Notes: generated by a model from the letters alone, not told the origin. DNA of 35,475 nucleotides from Cruorifilaria tuberocauda (GCA_013365365.1 JABVXU010000549.1:1-35475); one strand, 5' to 3'. Shown: positions 1 through 12,668, counted from the stretch's first letter. A program made the numbers and translations.

Positions 1-193
1 ATTTGCACTAACTGTCAGCAATATCACAATGAAACTATTTATCAAATATCATTATTGCGATTACTGCTCTATTGTTATCATCTCTATTTATAATTGCCAT
101 TTACATCAACGAATTATAATTTACCGTCAATTATAATTTAATACTTATTTTACAATTGTTGACATCCATTATGATCATTACTACTATCTAACT

Positions 194-215
194 ATTATTA
201 TCAAATGATAATAAT
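194..215. repeat. 10-bp perfect inverted repeat with head-to-head GATA motifs
   Basis: ATTATTATCA is followed by a 2-base spacer and then its exact reverse complement TGATAATAAT. The inner parts form TTATCA..TGATAA, two GATA-factor consensus sites in inverted orientation. It lies in an AT-rich area with several other TTATCA copies, so it may be chance. Confidence 0.6.
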
Positions 216-1521
216 TCCATCATGTTATCATTATCATCCACTATCACTCCAGCAATCAATTGTTATCAATTGCCCAATACATTGCTTTCAGTAGCTTTGT
301 TCTAAAATATTCCCTTTTACGTATGAATCGACAATTGAAATAAACTATAAAATAAATTCAAATCATTCTAATTTATCAGGAAGGAATTTTTATTACACTT
401 TTTAGAAATGAGAAATTTTTATTCTCTTCAATATAAAAAATGGCTTATTTTGAAATTAAGAACGAAACGTTTATTCACGTCACGTAAATCGTTATTTTTA
501 GATTCTGTATGATATAGCCAAAGTATTTTATATCGATCTGATTAAGTGATATGAATTTTAAGGTGAAAGTTTTACAACTTCACCTGTTTCATTTAACAAA
601 TTAATCAAAGTACTAAAACAATTACTTTATTTTTTCAATTATCATACAATGGTACGCTATGAATTTCACGTCATACGTGAATCACCAAATCATTGAAGAT
701 AGAAATCTGAACAAATAAGTGTTATGTAATAGCTTTGAATTAAATGATTAATATTATATAAATATTACAAACGTTTAAAACATCCTATGATCACTTACAT
801 TTGATAATGCTTCAAAAAGTTGTAAACGATGAGAGGAAGGAAAAATTTCACCGAAAAAAAAAATTATTGAATCGATTGATAAGATGATAAAATATATTGT
901 TAAAATTTTAGAAACAGTTAAAAAAATTTATCAGTTAAAAAGTTGTCATTATTCAAATTATAAGAAAATTAATAAAAAAAAACTTTTTTCGTCTGATAGT
1001 TTTATTGATTGGAAAAGGTCAAAGGTAAACAAAAGGAATTACAAGCCATAATTGATCAATAATAACAAAAATAAACAAAAAGAACAAAATTGAATTAATC
1101 TTTTTTTCTTCTAAAAAATGACAATAGATGCATTTCTTTCTTTTTTTCTGAAGAAAGTCATAAGTGGACAATAGGATGTTAATGGTCACAAAGTGGTTTG
1201 ATATGTAAATGAGGAACAAACCGCTTTCTGTTCAAGTTTCAAGTGACCTATTCAAGTTCTTACTTTCAACATTACTTTAATATTTCCATATTGCAAGAGG
1301 TCATTTCTGATTTATTTGAAAGTAAATTGAGCGATCATTTTTGTTATCAAAGAGTAAATTCATTTATGAATGAATTGAAAATTGATAAAAGATTTTCCGA
1401 TAATTCTTCCATTATCGATTTTCGATGTCAATTTAATAATCGAAATTTTGTTTGTAAACTTTAAGTTAGAATCAATCAATTAATTATTCATTTTTATTGA
1501 AATAACACTAATAAGAGTTGC

Positions 1522-1597
1522 ATAATTTATAGGAAAAGTAATTAAAAGTAATCGAGTAGATAATTTATAGGAAAAGTAATTAAAAGTAATCGAGTAG
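1522..1597. repeat. Perfect tandem duplication, 38-bp unit x2
   Basis: Bases 1522-1559 and 1560-1597 are identical and abut without a spacer. The absence of divergence suggests a recent duplication. No coding frame is maintained through it. Confidence 0.93.
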
Positions 1598-1830
1598 CTT
1601 ATAAATTTCAATCTTTGCTTAACTTTAATTCAACTTTAATTTAAAATATAAGAAAAAAAGACAAACATCCAAAAAAAAAATCAGAAACTAGTAGAAAGAA
1701 AGGGAGAGAGTTGAGAGGAAGACAGGAAGAGAAAGGGAAAGAGAGAGGGATAAATCGTGGACAACAAAGCGAAAGGATGGAATATTAAATTGATGACCCT
1801 TGGTCGAACATTCAATACGATGACACATAC

Positions 1831-1874
1831 AAGGAGAGGGAGAGGGAGAGAGAGAGAGAGAGGGAGAGAGGGAG
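1831..1874. repeat. GA/GGA microsatellite
   Basis: Almost pure purine tract of GA and GGA units, embedded in a wider purine-rich stretch from about 1686 to 1750. The minus-strand Ser/Leu-rich frames across it are products of the repeat. Confidence 0.9.
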
Positions 1875-1908
1875 CTACATGTGCTACAGGAGTATTCACT
1901 CATATAAA

Positions 1909-1950
1909 GGAGAGAAGGTTAGCAAGAGGTTAGCTTAAGGTGGATGAGTT
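1909..1950 (+). repeat. Dispersed direct repeat, copy 1
   Basis: Starts GGAGAGAAGGTTAGCAAGAG and ends GATGAGTT. It matches 2175-2215 with a few substitutions and a 1-base indel. The copies are 266 bp apart start to start. Origin unknown. Confidence 0.8.
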
Positions 1951-2007
1951 GTATGTTTGCGAGGTTGTCTAGACAGACAGCCCTCATCAGCGAAACATAC
2001 TTCTATA

Positions 2008-2055
2008 TGGTCACTGGTCATTGGTCATCTTTGGGTCAGAAATGTCCGCTGGTCA
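2008..2055 (+). promoter_or_regulatory. Cluster of five (T/G)GGTCA half-sites
   Basis: TGGTCA at 2008, 2015, 2022 and 2050, plus GGGTCA at 2033. The first three are spaced 7 bases start to start, the geometry of one-base-spaced direct repeats (DR1) of nuclear-receptor half-sites. It lies between the two copies of the dispersed repeat and about 9 kb from any recognised start codon, so a regulatory role is only a possibility. Confidence 0.35.
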
Positions 2056-2174
2056 TTGCCTAATTGCAACACTAAGTTGTCTTGTCGATAAAATTAGTGC
2101 GAGAGAATTTTTGGATTTAAAATCTATCATCCTTTATCATCTCTTGTCTGATCGTTCTTCGAATATCACATGAC

Positions 2175-2215
2175 GGAGAGAAGGTTAGCAAGAGGTCAGC
2201 TAAGCTAGATGAGTT
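2175..2215 (+). repeat. Dispersed direct repeat, copy 2
   Basis: Second copy of the element at 1909-1950, sharing GGAGAGAAGGTTAGCAAGAG exactly and then diverging slightly before the shared GATGAGTT end. Confidence 0.8.
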
Positions 2216-2318
2216 AGATATCTAGAATTCTTGCCTCTGTGAAAGGCTAGCAACAAATTGATAACTTAAATACTTTTATAATAACAGTAAATAAGAACCA
2301 TACTTTGGAAGTGAATTT

Positions 2319-2341
2319 ATCTGAAATTGGTAATTTCAGAT
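2319..2341. repeat. 10-bp stem, 3-base loop inverted repeat
   Basis: ATCTGAAATT and AATTTCAGAT flank a GGT loop, giving a perfect stem. No associated gene or terminator-like U tract was seen. Confidence 0.7.
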
Positions 2342-3030
2342 TTCAATTAGCCAAATCTGTGAAATTTCAATTGCCTAAATTCAGGAAAAAGGTAAATCTT
2401 ATAGCATCCATACTCTAACCTAATTTCTTTTGATAAGAAAACCTCACTCTTTCTAGAATTTTCTAAATGATTGAAAAGATAAGCAATCATCAACATAATT
2501 TGATAAAATTACGAAATATCCAAGAGATCGATTGATGTCATCAATGAACTTTTCCAGTTTCTTTATTGTAAATTTCATAGAAGTAAATGTATTACTTATA
2601 TTTACAATAATTATTATCATGACTTAATTAATTAGATTTTTGATAATGGTAACATTTATAAGACTGAATGAGAAGAGCAACGATTATCAATAATAATTTA
2701 TGCAAAAATACAACAATTACATGATATTGATCGATTGAATTTCTCAGTAGGATTGATGAGATATCTCGGTAGACTTATTTGATGATAAGCTTCTAATTCA
2801 AATTCGATAAATGAAAGGGAGTTGAATAAATGAATACAATTTATAGTGAAATAAAATAGATAAACGGATGATCAAAAGAATTCAATCAATAATAGTTCAT
2901 TCCATATCATACGTAATTTTCCTATTCATTAATGAATCTTAAGTGCTCCTCAATGTTACTACTTAACTTGAAATCGGCATTTTGAAGCATGTTAAGAAAT
3001 ATTATCTATTTAAAAATAAATGTGATATTG

Positions 3031-3092
3031 AGAGAGAGGGAGAGGGAGAGAGAGAGAGAGAGAGAGGACGGAGGGAAAGAGAGAGAAAGAGA
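3031..3092. repeat. GA/GGA microsatellite
   Basis: Purine tract of GA and GGA units. A plus-strand frame through it encodes Glu/Arg-rich low complexity and is a by-product of the repeat rather than a gene. Confidence 0.88.
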
Positions 3093-4757
3093 ATAGGAAG
3101 GGTAAAAATGAAACGATTCAACCTTTATGCATTTTATCAGCATCTCTATCTAACCAATAATTTCGTAACAAAGTAATCAATCAGATCACATCTATCCTAT
3201 AAAATCAAATTATCAATAATGCATCTGATAATACACCTTCTCAACAATGATTTATCATATCCAAATCAGAATACCAATATGATGATATTAGTAGATATAT
3301 AAAGTTATCAGGTCAAATTAATTGCTAAAATTCAATTAAAAGTTTTCCACTTTACTCTCAAGATTTCTCAGCAAGAAGTTTAATTGTCTTTTCAAACATC
3401 CAATACTGATATGCACTTTTGTTGTTAAAAGGAATTTCATTTCACATTATGCACGTCATAGCAGCAAATTAGATTGTTCATAAGCATTTACATTTAGAAA
3501 CGAAAATTCTATTTGCAAGATAAAGGTAGTTGAGCGGAATATCAAGCTCAATTTATCCCAGTAACTTGGAATGATAACCAAATAAGCAGTACTTAAAATG
3601 CAATAGCAGCATTAGAATTCAAAGTTTGAAATTGAAAATTTCTGCTCGGCCGGTATATACTTTCCTTCATAATTCGTATGTACTTCAGATAACTGAAATC
3701 AACTATGATTTTTTTTGTTGTTTGGATTTTTGTTCCTAGATTAATTATTTGTTCGTTGTCTAGGAATGCAGTATCAATTAGGAGAAGCTTACACATTTTC
3801 GAAACTTGAAGTTTATTGTCACACAAAATTTCCAGAAAGAAATTCCTTATAAAATGAAAGAAAATACGCACAAAGTGTTCGTAAAGATAAGCAGTTAAAA
3901 CTTCTTAAAATAAATTGCAACATAGAATAAATGGAAAGAATTTTTCTCCTAAATCATTAAAAGAATTACTCTGAAGGCTTGAAAAATGGACATTGCATAA
4001 ATTTAATCCAAAGGCAACTTAGTTCTTCATTGCCATCTTTAAATCTGAAAAATATATAAGCTTTTTAAGCAGCCATATATTTTTCATTTTTTCTTCACAT
4101 AAAAACAGATCCTATTCAAAACTGCTCATTTATAAATTCCTTTAAAATATATATGATTCAAAATTCACACTACCATTTTTTTTATCATGAGCCATTTTCA
4201 TTCTGATAGCAGAAAAGACAAATTTAAATGCAAACAAAAAAAGATAAGACATCATTGTATAAAAGTACATGACTGAATACGAAGGAAGTACCCGCAAGTA
4301 TGCTAAAAAAGAGAGCTTTATAGATTGGATCTCTTCCAGCATTTCATACTTCCTTATATTCATTAGATACAAATAATTATATAATTAAGGAGCATACAAT
4401 CAAACATACCATCAGTTTAGCATTACTAGAAGCTAGCATTTAAAGATATACTTATCAAAAGAGCAGCACTGTACATAAATACTTGAGATGAAAATATGAT
4501 ACAGTTAAACGAAAGCATATTTTTGAAATAATTTCCCAAGTGATTTGAAAAACTACCTTTGAAGAACTGAAAGATTAGGTCTAAAAATTTCTTGAAAAAT
4601 TTTTGAAATTTCAAGGAAGTAAGAAATTATTTACATATAAGCTATTACACAAAATATGTTTTTAATGTCGAAATATACGACCAGGTTCCTTTAGAATCGC
4701 CAAAATAAATTTTCAAAGCAATTATCAGATATGTCAATGTGCGCTTGAATATTCTAA

Positions 4758-7700
4758 TTAGGAAGACCGAGATATGTCACGGGTTACATCCAGCTGCTGC
4801 AACTGAGTTTGCAGGAAGTCGATCCGACTATCCTTCCAATGAATTTCATATCGTAAACTTTCTATATCTTGCTGAAAAAAGACTATTAAGATGATCGAAA
4901 TTTTAACAAAATTACAAAAATGTTCAAATATAATGGTTCAATGTCCGTACAAAAGATAACTATGATGTTCAAAAGAGTTAAATATATGACTATCAATAAT
5001 ACTGCATTTGAAAAACACATTAAAAATCTATGTAAAAACTTGCAGATATTTCAACCTGTTGCAGATGAACAATTTTTTCCAATTGTTCGCATCTGTTTCG
5101 ACATTTCCACAACTCACGTTCCATTTCCCTCAAAATATTTGTTATCGCTTCTTCCGAAAAACAGCTACGACTGCTACAATGACAACTAAGATTAAACCAA
5201 CAAAGACTTTTAGCTGTCAAAAATATCAGAATAAGATTTCTTATACTATTGTGACAAAATGTTTTATACTGATGCTTCAGCTAATTTCCCCTTTTTATCA
5301 TTCAAAAAATCCACTTATCGTACTCATCTATCATTTAAGCTACTAGCCATCATCAGACAAATATGGTAGCTTAATTTACAAATAAACTAAGATCCAATGC
5401 CCAATATTGTACAAGCTCTGTAAATTTTACAACTTAAAACCAAACGAATTCATTTGCACATACCTGCCATTATCCTCACTCTGACTAAGTTTTTTCAATT
5501 TACCATTTCCATTATTAAATTTCTGCACCATCGCTGATTTACACTGTTCTGTTTGTTTCATTAATAATCCATCGTATTGACTGTTGGATCGACTTTCTAG
5601 AGGAAAACTTGGTGCTGAACCGGTTTTCGTTGCAACGCCATTGCCAGATTCTAAAAAAGAAAGAATTTCTAAAGTTTCTTATCCATATACCGCAACAAAA
5701 AAATATCAATCATTAGAAGCTTCATTTGCAATATATTAATCAATGGAGGTTGCAAAGCAGAAATTTTGATACTGAAAATTGGAATAAGAAATGAAAACAG
5801 TATTTAACTAACTGATTGAAAACAAGGATGCACTTCGGTCGATAATGACGCCAATCCGCGGACTGGATGACGAATTTTTATGATCTACTGCGATAACATT
5901 GGTAGCAGCAACAGCAGTTGGAACACTTTTCTCACTGACTAAAGATGAAAATGACACAGGCGTATTTCCATTCCCGTTATTCTCCTCTCGAACATGTACA
6001 CCATTTGTTTCAGCCTTTTCTCTTTAAAAAAAATTTAATTCTTCTAATAAATTCTAAACATACCACCATGTAGAACAGAATCAAAACTGGAATCATTAAA
6101 ATTTTAAAAAGCCAAAAAAAATTGACATTTAGAGATGAAAATATTGAGAAAGATGCTGATTAGACATATTATAATAAATTAACAAACTCCATATAAATGA
6201 GTAACAGAATTAAGGAAACGAAATTGCAACAAAATGACTTAGTAACTGAACAACAACATACTCATTCATTTGATGTTGTTCTTTGCTAATTTCATTTGCG
6301 GATTCGGCAGCCAATTTTGCCTTAATTCTTTTGATTTTCAATAACTCCTCACGATCTTCACGATCCGTTATTTCACGATAGTCGGGTTTTGTCACCTAAT
6401 GATAAGAGCGATTGATGATCCAGCAAAAAAAAATAAAGATTCTAATTTGATTGCTCACTTAAAATTATATGTAGAAAAATCTTCAACTTCACAAAACTTT
6501 AAATCTTACTAAATTCAGAAAAATTCTTTCATCCTTCCTGTACTGCTTTATGGATCTTTATTAGTTAATCATTTGTAATCACAAAATCGCGAGACTCGCA
6601 ATAGTAATACACAAAAGGATTATTGGATTACATATTATGAGAACAGTTATAGCCTTTACGCAATTTCCTTACGCTTGACCAGACACATATAAATCTATCA
6701 ACAGCAGTAATAATATTCATTCCAAGATGTGAGTGAATAAGGAATGCTTAAAGTTCTCACAAGTAACTAAATTGATTAATGATGCTAAATTTAAAGCCAT
6801 TTCAAGGATTTATATGCCTATTTCAGGTATTTGAGAATCTGATACTTTCCTCGATTTCTTATAGTTTCAATCCACTCAATGAAAAAAGGGACAAAATGTT
6901 GCTTAGCCAAACTGTCTTCTCTGTTGATACAGTTCAATTAGATTGTAGCTATAACAGTTCCATTACTAAACTCTTACTAAAAGTGGAGTAAGTGATACCA
7001 ATGACCCTAAGAGTTTGGCGCCGGAATCTTTAGAATTGAAAATAGTAAAAGTTTAATAATCGCTAAAATCGAAATTTATAACTGCAATATCGAATCGTGA
7101 TACCTGCGATAAGAACCGAAATTTACGGTCATTGTTAACATCAGCGATCATTAGTTTGGTTCGATTACTATCCTTGGCGAATGTTACGGGTTTGTTTGTA
7201 CAGTTCAATAGACAATCCTTTAGCTCCAGCATGATTGGCTCACGATTTAAACCAGCTAACCATTCACGAAATGACAATGAAGGAGTTGGAGATCGCGTTG
7301 GCGGGTACAGATCAGCTTGGAATCCGTCGGCCTAAAAAAATTGCTTCGTCAAAATACAAAGATATCCTTTCAATCTCCGTTAACAATAAGCTAATTTAAG
7401 ATAATTAAAAAAGCTACAATCATATTAATTATAAAATCAGCCAGGAATCGACAACTGCTATCTTTCAATCATAACATTAAGCTTCAATATCGCATGCTTT
7501 ACGTTATGATACATTTTCACAATGTGAGCACATAGTAGTATGTGCTCAACAAAATGCAGAGAACTGCTTGCATTCACTTCAGCAGCAATATGACAGACTT
7601 CAAGTGAATGAATAATGAAAAAGTTTGAATAGCTCTCAGTAAACAAATGAAAAATAGATATTTTATTGATACTCTTAGCTATTGCAAATATTTTCTGTTA

Positions 7701-10700
7701 TATCTAATCTCGTTTAATGCTAGGAATCAAGTTAGAAATCATTTTTTTTTTTGAATTCAGAAACTTCTAAAATTAGAGAACTAAAACTGCATAAAGAAAC
7801 GATAAAAAGAAAGACAACTGGTCTGAAAATTTTACAAGTCAATTTAATTATCAAAATTTCCAGCCATGATACCTTCAAATGATAAAAAAAATAAGCGGTT
7901 CAGAATTTAGAACTTACTCTTCTTGGGACGAAGAACGACAATGGTTCAATAACCAGTTGTTCAGCATCTACCCGAAATATCCTCATAATTTCACACTGCA
8001 GTACGTTGAGACCACGTTTGGGAAATAGACATACCGCTGTGTGCGCTTTGGAGCAAGAGGATTCATTCAAATAGGATATAAATGGCGCTTCTTTCAATAA
8101 TTCATAAAATCGAATATTGGCATCACCCTCAAAAATTGTAAGAAAATCAGTAAAATTGAACATCCAAATCTATAGATTAAAAATTTCAATAAAATGTCAC
8201 GAAATGAACGACTTATCTAGCTATCTATTAATCTATCTAGTTAAAAATCGGATTTTAAATCTACCTTCCCAGCAATGTACAACAAATTGAGATCATTATC
8301 AACCAGAGGCATGAGAAAACCAGACGCGCCATCGATGTCTACAACAGCTAATGGTGCATCAAGGGGCCGAGAATTGTAGATAGCTACTTGTCGTCGGGTA
8401 CTCCGTGAACTACCAGTTGTTATTAGGCGTTCACTGTTATCAGCCTCCGGCGTTCCATAGAATAAAACTCGCGAAAGCATAGTACCATCATGAACAAGCT
8501 GTGTGCTACACTGTTTTTCACCCGTACGTGCATCATATATTGATAATTCGCGCGACCTGGTCGTCACAACAAATTCAGAACAGTAGTAGCTAAAATTATA
8601 GTATCTAATGTACAAGTTTTTCCAAGATATACACTTAGAAACCACAGAAACTAAAGGAATTGACAAGAAACATCTGAAGTCACAATACTCAGTAAAATAT
8701 GCTATATACTCATTTTTTTTTAGAAAATCCACGAACTGAATTCAAATCTAAGTTAAAGCAAAGGAGCTTTATAATACGCATGTACGACATTAGTTTTAAA
8801 AAATTATAATGTGAAGACAAAGTACCTGCATTCAAAACTAAGGCCTATTACAATTACAGGATCTGTCCTTTTTTCTGTCTCGTTCACTCCAAATATTAGT
8901 CATGGTGATACGAAATCTTTCACACCAAAGCTCTAAAAACTAGAAAAAAGTAAATAACCTTAAGCTCAATGAAACGGCATTGCAATCTTCAATTTTATAA
9001 ACAATGTCATCAGTTTCAATATTCCACAACACTATTCGACCATCTAATGAAGCCGAAAAGACAGCATTATCAACCGTTGTATGCCATTCAACTGTATGAA
9101 CGCGCCGGGAATGTGCTCTGGATATTCGTAAACAGCTGAAATTTATAATAATTAAGCCGTTAATTTAAACAATTATTTCCTTTCTCAATTTCGACAGCCA
9201 CGAAAGCAAATTTTATTTTATGCATCTCAGTTTTTACCATAATTCCATACACGGCTCGAGATATTTTTGCAATAAATTTGTAACTGTCAGTGAAATTAGA
9301 AATCTCTGTTTTAGATTAATTTTTTTATTTATAACAATTTAATGGAAATTTAAATTTAGCTTATTTAAAACAAAAATACTAAATATTTATAATTTTAAAT
9401 GGTAATCAAACGAAGTATAAGTGAGTTTGTAAGCATCCTAATCCAAAAATTCTCAACCCAGCCTGAATATATTTTGTGATAATTCCTCAAATGAAAGGTT
9501 TGTATTAGAAAGGAAATAAATCTATAAATTTTCTCTTATCCATTAAAAATTTTTTTGACATTAAATTTCACACGAGCGAAAATTATAACCGAATTCTGAG
9601 CATATCGTCGATATGCCATATTCGAACTGTGGCATCATGAGATCCGGTAGCTAAAACGTTATCATTGAAAGGGTTCCATTTTACATCGCATACAACACCC
9701 TGAAATAAACAGTAATATAATTGTTATTAGACCTATAAAAAGGTATATAGACATAATTGTTTTTTAGGTCTATAAAAAGGGATGAGAAAAAGGATTTATC
9801 GATTTTTATTTCCCTTAACAATCTAAGTGATTCAGATCTTGTTTATTATATTTTAAAGAAATAATTCGAAGCATCTGCTAAATAAAAATATATACCGAGA
9901 GATGAAAGAAGTAATAAAGATTGAACAAGTCCACTTATGAAGCAATCTAAATAGCATAAAATAGCAAATTATGAATTACAAGCATACTTCATGGTCCTTA
10001 ATTTTACCCAATTCCATTCGCCCTCGACCCATACGACACAATCTCGCAATTTGAACAACGCCACCAGCAGGAACATCGATAGCTAGCGCGATCATCTTCG
10101 GATTCGCGGCTACCGCTAACCCATGACCTGGTCCTACATCGTACCATTCACTACGCCGTACACTTTTAGAATACACATGACGAAACCGCGAATATTTCAG
10201 CTTTGATAAAGCTTCTGAAATTTTCCACAGTTACTTTTTCATAGTAACATTCTCTATTAAAAAACTAAAAAAATCTCTTTTCACTTCTATTCATTCCTCT
10301 TTTGCTTCTTTAAAGATTTTTCTAGATTAATAAAGATTCTGGAGAGTATTTGTTCGTTATGATTACACCACAGTTATTTTTTTTTCACTTTTTTTCGTAG
10401 ACCTAAATGAAGACGAGATTAAACTAAAACTCCTTTGCTAATTTATCACATTCACTGCTACAACCTATTAAATATTTAAAAAACTTCTATTAAAAAATCA
10501 GAAAAGAAAAAAATCGAAGCTAAACTCCTTTGATTGAAAATTCAAGCAAAAAGATAGTTTTAAACAGTGACATAAACTTGTAAAAATATATTAAGTAATA
10601 GCTAGTATGAACTTGACGTTAAGTTGGGTCATTATTCAGAGTATAGCCGTAAAGTTATCGAGGTAAGAAATGGAACCGCAGAGATTATTTATACAATTTT

Positions 10701-10965
10701 GATTGCAAATAAAAATTATACAGTAGAATTGTAGAATGACAGTAAGACTGATAAGAATTAATAGATAAAATGCAAAATTATCATTAGGCAAAAACCTTTT
10801 TTCATTAAGTTAATTACATACAATTTAATTTATCAATTATTTCTTCCATAAATTAATGTAATTAAATTCTCTTTTCTTCCCTCTAAAACTTTTTAATGGA
10901 TTTGAAAAATGGATCGCATTTATAATAAAAGCATAACAAAATCATAATAATTACTTACCCGACAT
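4758..10965 (-). CDS. cor-1: Coronin, actin-binding WD40 protein with C-terminal coiled coil (13 exons)
   Basis: Exons in transcript order: 10965-10959, 10214-9988, 9699-9590, 9135-8959, 8837-8826, 8589-8265, 8127-7918, 7331-7104, 6395-6262, 6021-5813, 5650-5464, 5185-5056 and 4871-4758. They give 689 aa, with phase closed at every junction and stop TAA at 4760-4758. Residues 9-13 (KYSRF) start the basic N-terminal signature of coronins. WD-like blades follow: ATGSHDATVRIW near 97, SASLDGRIVLWN near 140, TTGSSRSTRRQVAIYN near 225. PKRGLNVLQCEIMRIFR near 325 is the conserved post-propeller coronin motif. A long polar linker (about 450-615) and a heptad-like Glu/Leu/Gln-rich tail (about 620-680) follow; in known coronins the tail trimerises and contacts Arp2/3. 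The expected role is control of actin filament branching and turnover at the cell cortex. The 7-base coding first exon, the 12-base exon 5 and the exon 12 acceptor are the least certain parts. The family call is firm; cor-1 is by homology to the C. elegans short coronin. Confidence 0.87.
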
Positions 10966-12620
10966 AATTTTGAAAAATATTTCTTGCAAAATGTCAGTAA
11001 TGTAAATGTTAGTACGGATCGCTCATTGCGAGAATGTAAATAATAAACATCACTGAAATAAAATTATAAAATTATTATTGATGAAAATCAATGAAATTTT
11101 CGCAAAATGATAGCAAAATATATGAAACTTTTGATTACGATCAATTTTTTTTTGAAATTCATTAGAACATTTTGCATCAAACGGAAAGATATATTAATCA
11201 ATTATGAAAATTTTAACTTAAAATGATAACGAGAAATAATGATAACGAATAATCAATAGTTATATGATCTTCTTTTTAATAAATATAGATAACCATGCAG
11301 ATGAAATTTATTACTAATTCTTATAAGATATATTATTTGATTTACATTTCAATCGACTCATATCCATTGATTCCCGTAAAATTTCAATCAATTTATAATA
11401 CTCATTGATTTCCATCAAACATCAACCCTCCCTTGTTTGGGAAATGATATTTGAAAACAACTCACCCACCATAAAGTAACAATTGACAAAAATGGAAAAC
11501 AAGTTAGAGATCCAAACCTCCGCTCGCTAAATTGAAAAAAAATCTTCGAAAACTTCATAATCTACAGCTCTTCAACTAACTAAACTTTATTTTAAGCTTA
11601 TCGAAGTGAACATTCTTGTATAAACTTTCAATCTTTTAAACTTTATTCATCTCTCTCTTTCTCTTTATTTTTTTGTTTTTGCTTACAAATAAAACTCAGG
11701 GACTGTTTACACAGCTTCATGTCAGCTAACATTTTAAGCTCTTATTCATATTTTAATTGCAAATTACGAAGTGTGTAACATTTAAGTAAACGGAAATTAC
11801 TTAACCACTTAACTAATTGAGGAAATTAAGCCAGAATTTATAATTAAAAAGGATTTCACAAAGCTTCATGATGCTTAGGAAACAAAATAATTTCATAATT
11901 TAAAAAGGAAACGCAATTTTAATCAGCGTTTATCAAATTATTATTATAGAGTAAATTTATCAATATGAAGTAAAAGAAGAAAAATGAAATTCCACGAAAA
12001 CAAGAAGGTAAATGATGAAATAGGAAAAGAAGGGGATGATACTGAAGTGTGTTGCTTTCATGAAAATATCGTTATCAGATGTTGTTTAGGGAAGGGTAGA
12101 AAAAAAACAAATCATTCTCCTCTATTTCATCTTCACAAACACTTTCCAATTGATAATAATGATAATAACATATTTCAAGAGATAATTCAATAACAATAAA
12201 ATAAAACGGGAAAAAAAAATCAAAGCATCATGGGAAATTTTACGATATTTCTCATGTATTAACCATATTTCTATTCTCTTTCTCTTTAATATTTACAGTA
12301 TTAGGAAATGAAGTAATGAGTTAACTCGGAAATTAATTAGAAAATTCATCAAATTAAATCAAACTGAAAACAAAATATCTCGCTATTCAGGAAATATGAA
12401 TTGAACTAATTCTGAAAACAATTAATTTGATAAATTTAGAAAGAAAAAGATTTTTTCGTCTAATTTCATAATTAAAATTTTTTCAGTTATCAAATTGATT
12501 TCAATTTCAACTCAATCACTGGTATAAAACCAATCACTCATAATCTAAAAAGTGTTCAGCAAAAAAAATGTAATGCGTTGAGAGTACAGCATCGTGACAA
12601 AATGTTGATAAGAGTACATA

Positions 12621-12668
12621 ATTATCATCATTATTATTATCATTATCATTATCATCATCATCATCATC
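12621..12668. repeat. ATT/ATC trinucleotide microsatellite
   Basis: Run of ATC and ATT units forming repeated TTATCA hexamers. The minus-strand frame through it gives an Asp/Asn run and is a repeat product. Confidence 0.88.

Larger units (their letters stand above)
1..4757. other. Gene-free flank, repeat-bearing
   Basis: No exon chain could be supported on either strand. Open frames of 60-90 codons exist, but they are AT-rich and low-complexity, or are products of GA repeats. The stretch holds a perfect 38-bp tandem duplication, two GA microsatellites, a dispersed 41-bp repeat pair, a cluster of GGTCA half-sites and small inverted repeats, which are listed separately. The part next to 4757 lies 3' of the coronin gene and should contain its 3' UTR; I saw no clear AATAAA on the minus strand there. 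Confidence 0.6.

Noticed and set aside
1243..1464. 73-codon plus-strand open frame
   Set aside because: Mixed composition without a family match; the flanks show no convincing splice or promoter signals.
2982..3176. Glu/Arg-rich open frame over a GA repeat
   Set aside because: GA repeats give Arg-Glu alternation in this frame automatically; there is no support beyond the microsatellite.
3593..3871. 92-codon minus-strand open frame
   Set aside because: It is the longest frame in the left flank, but it is AT-rich, has no recognisable motif and no supporting neighbouring exon.
4142..4614. Two hydrophobic minus-strand open frames 3' of coronin
   Set aside because: They could encode membrane segments, but the frames could not be joined through plausible splice sites without stops, and no family similarity was seen. 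T-rich sequence gives hydrophobic frames by chance.
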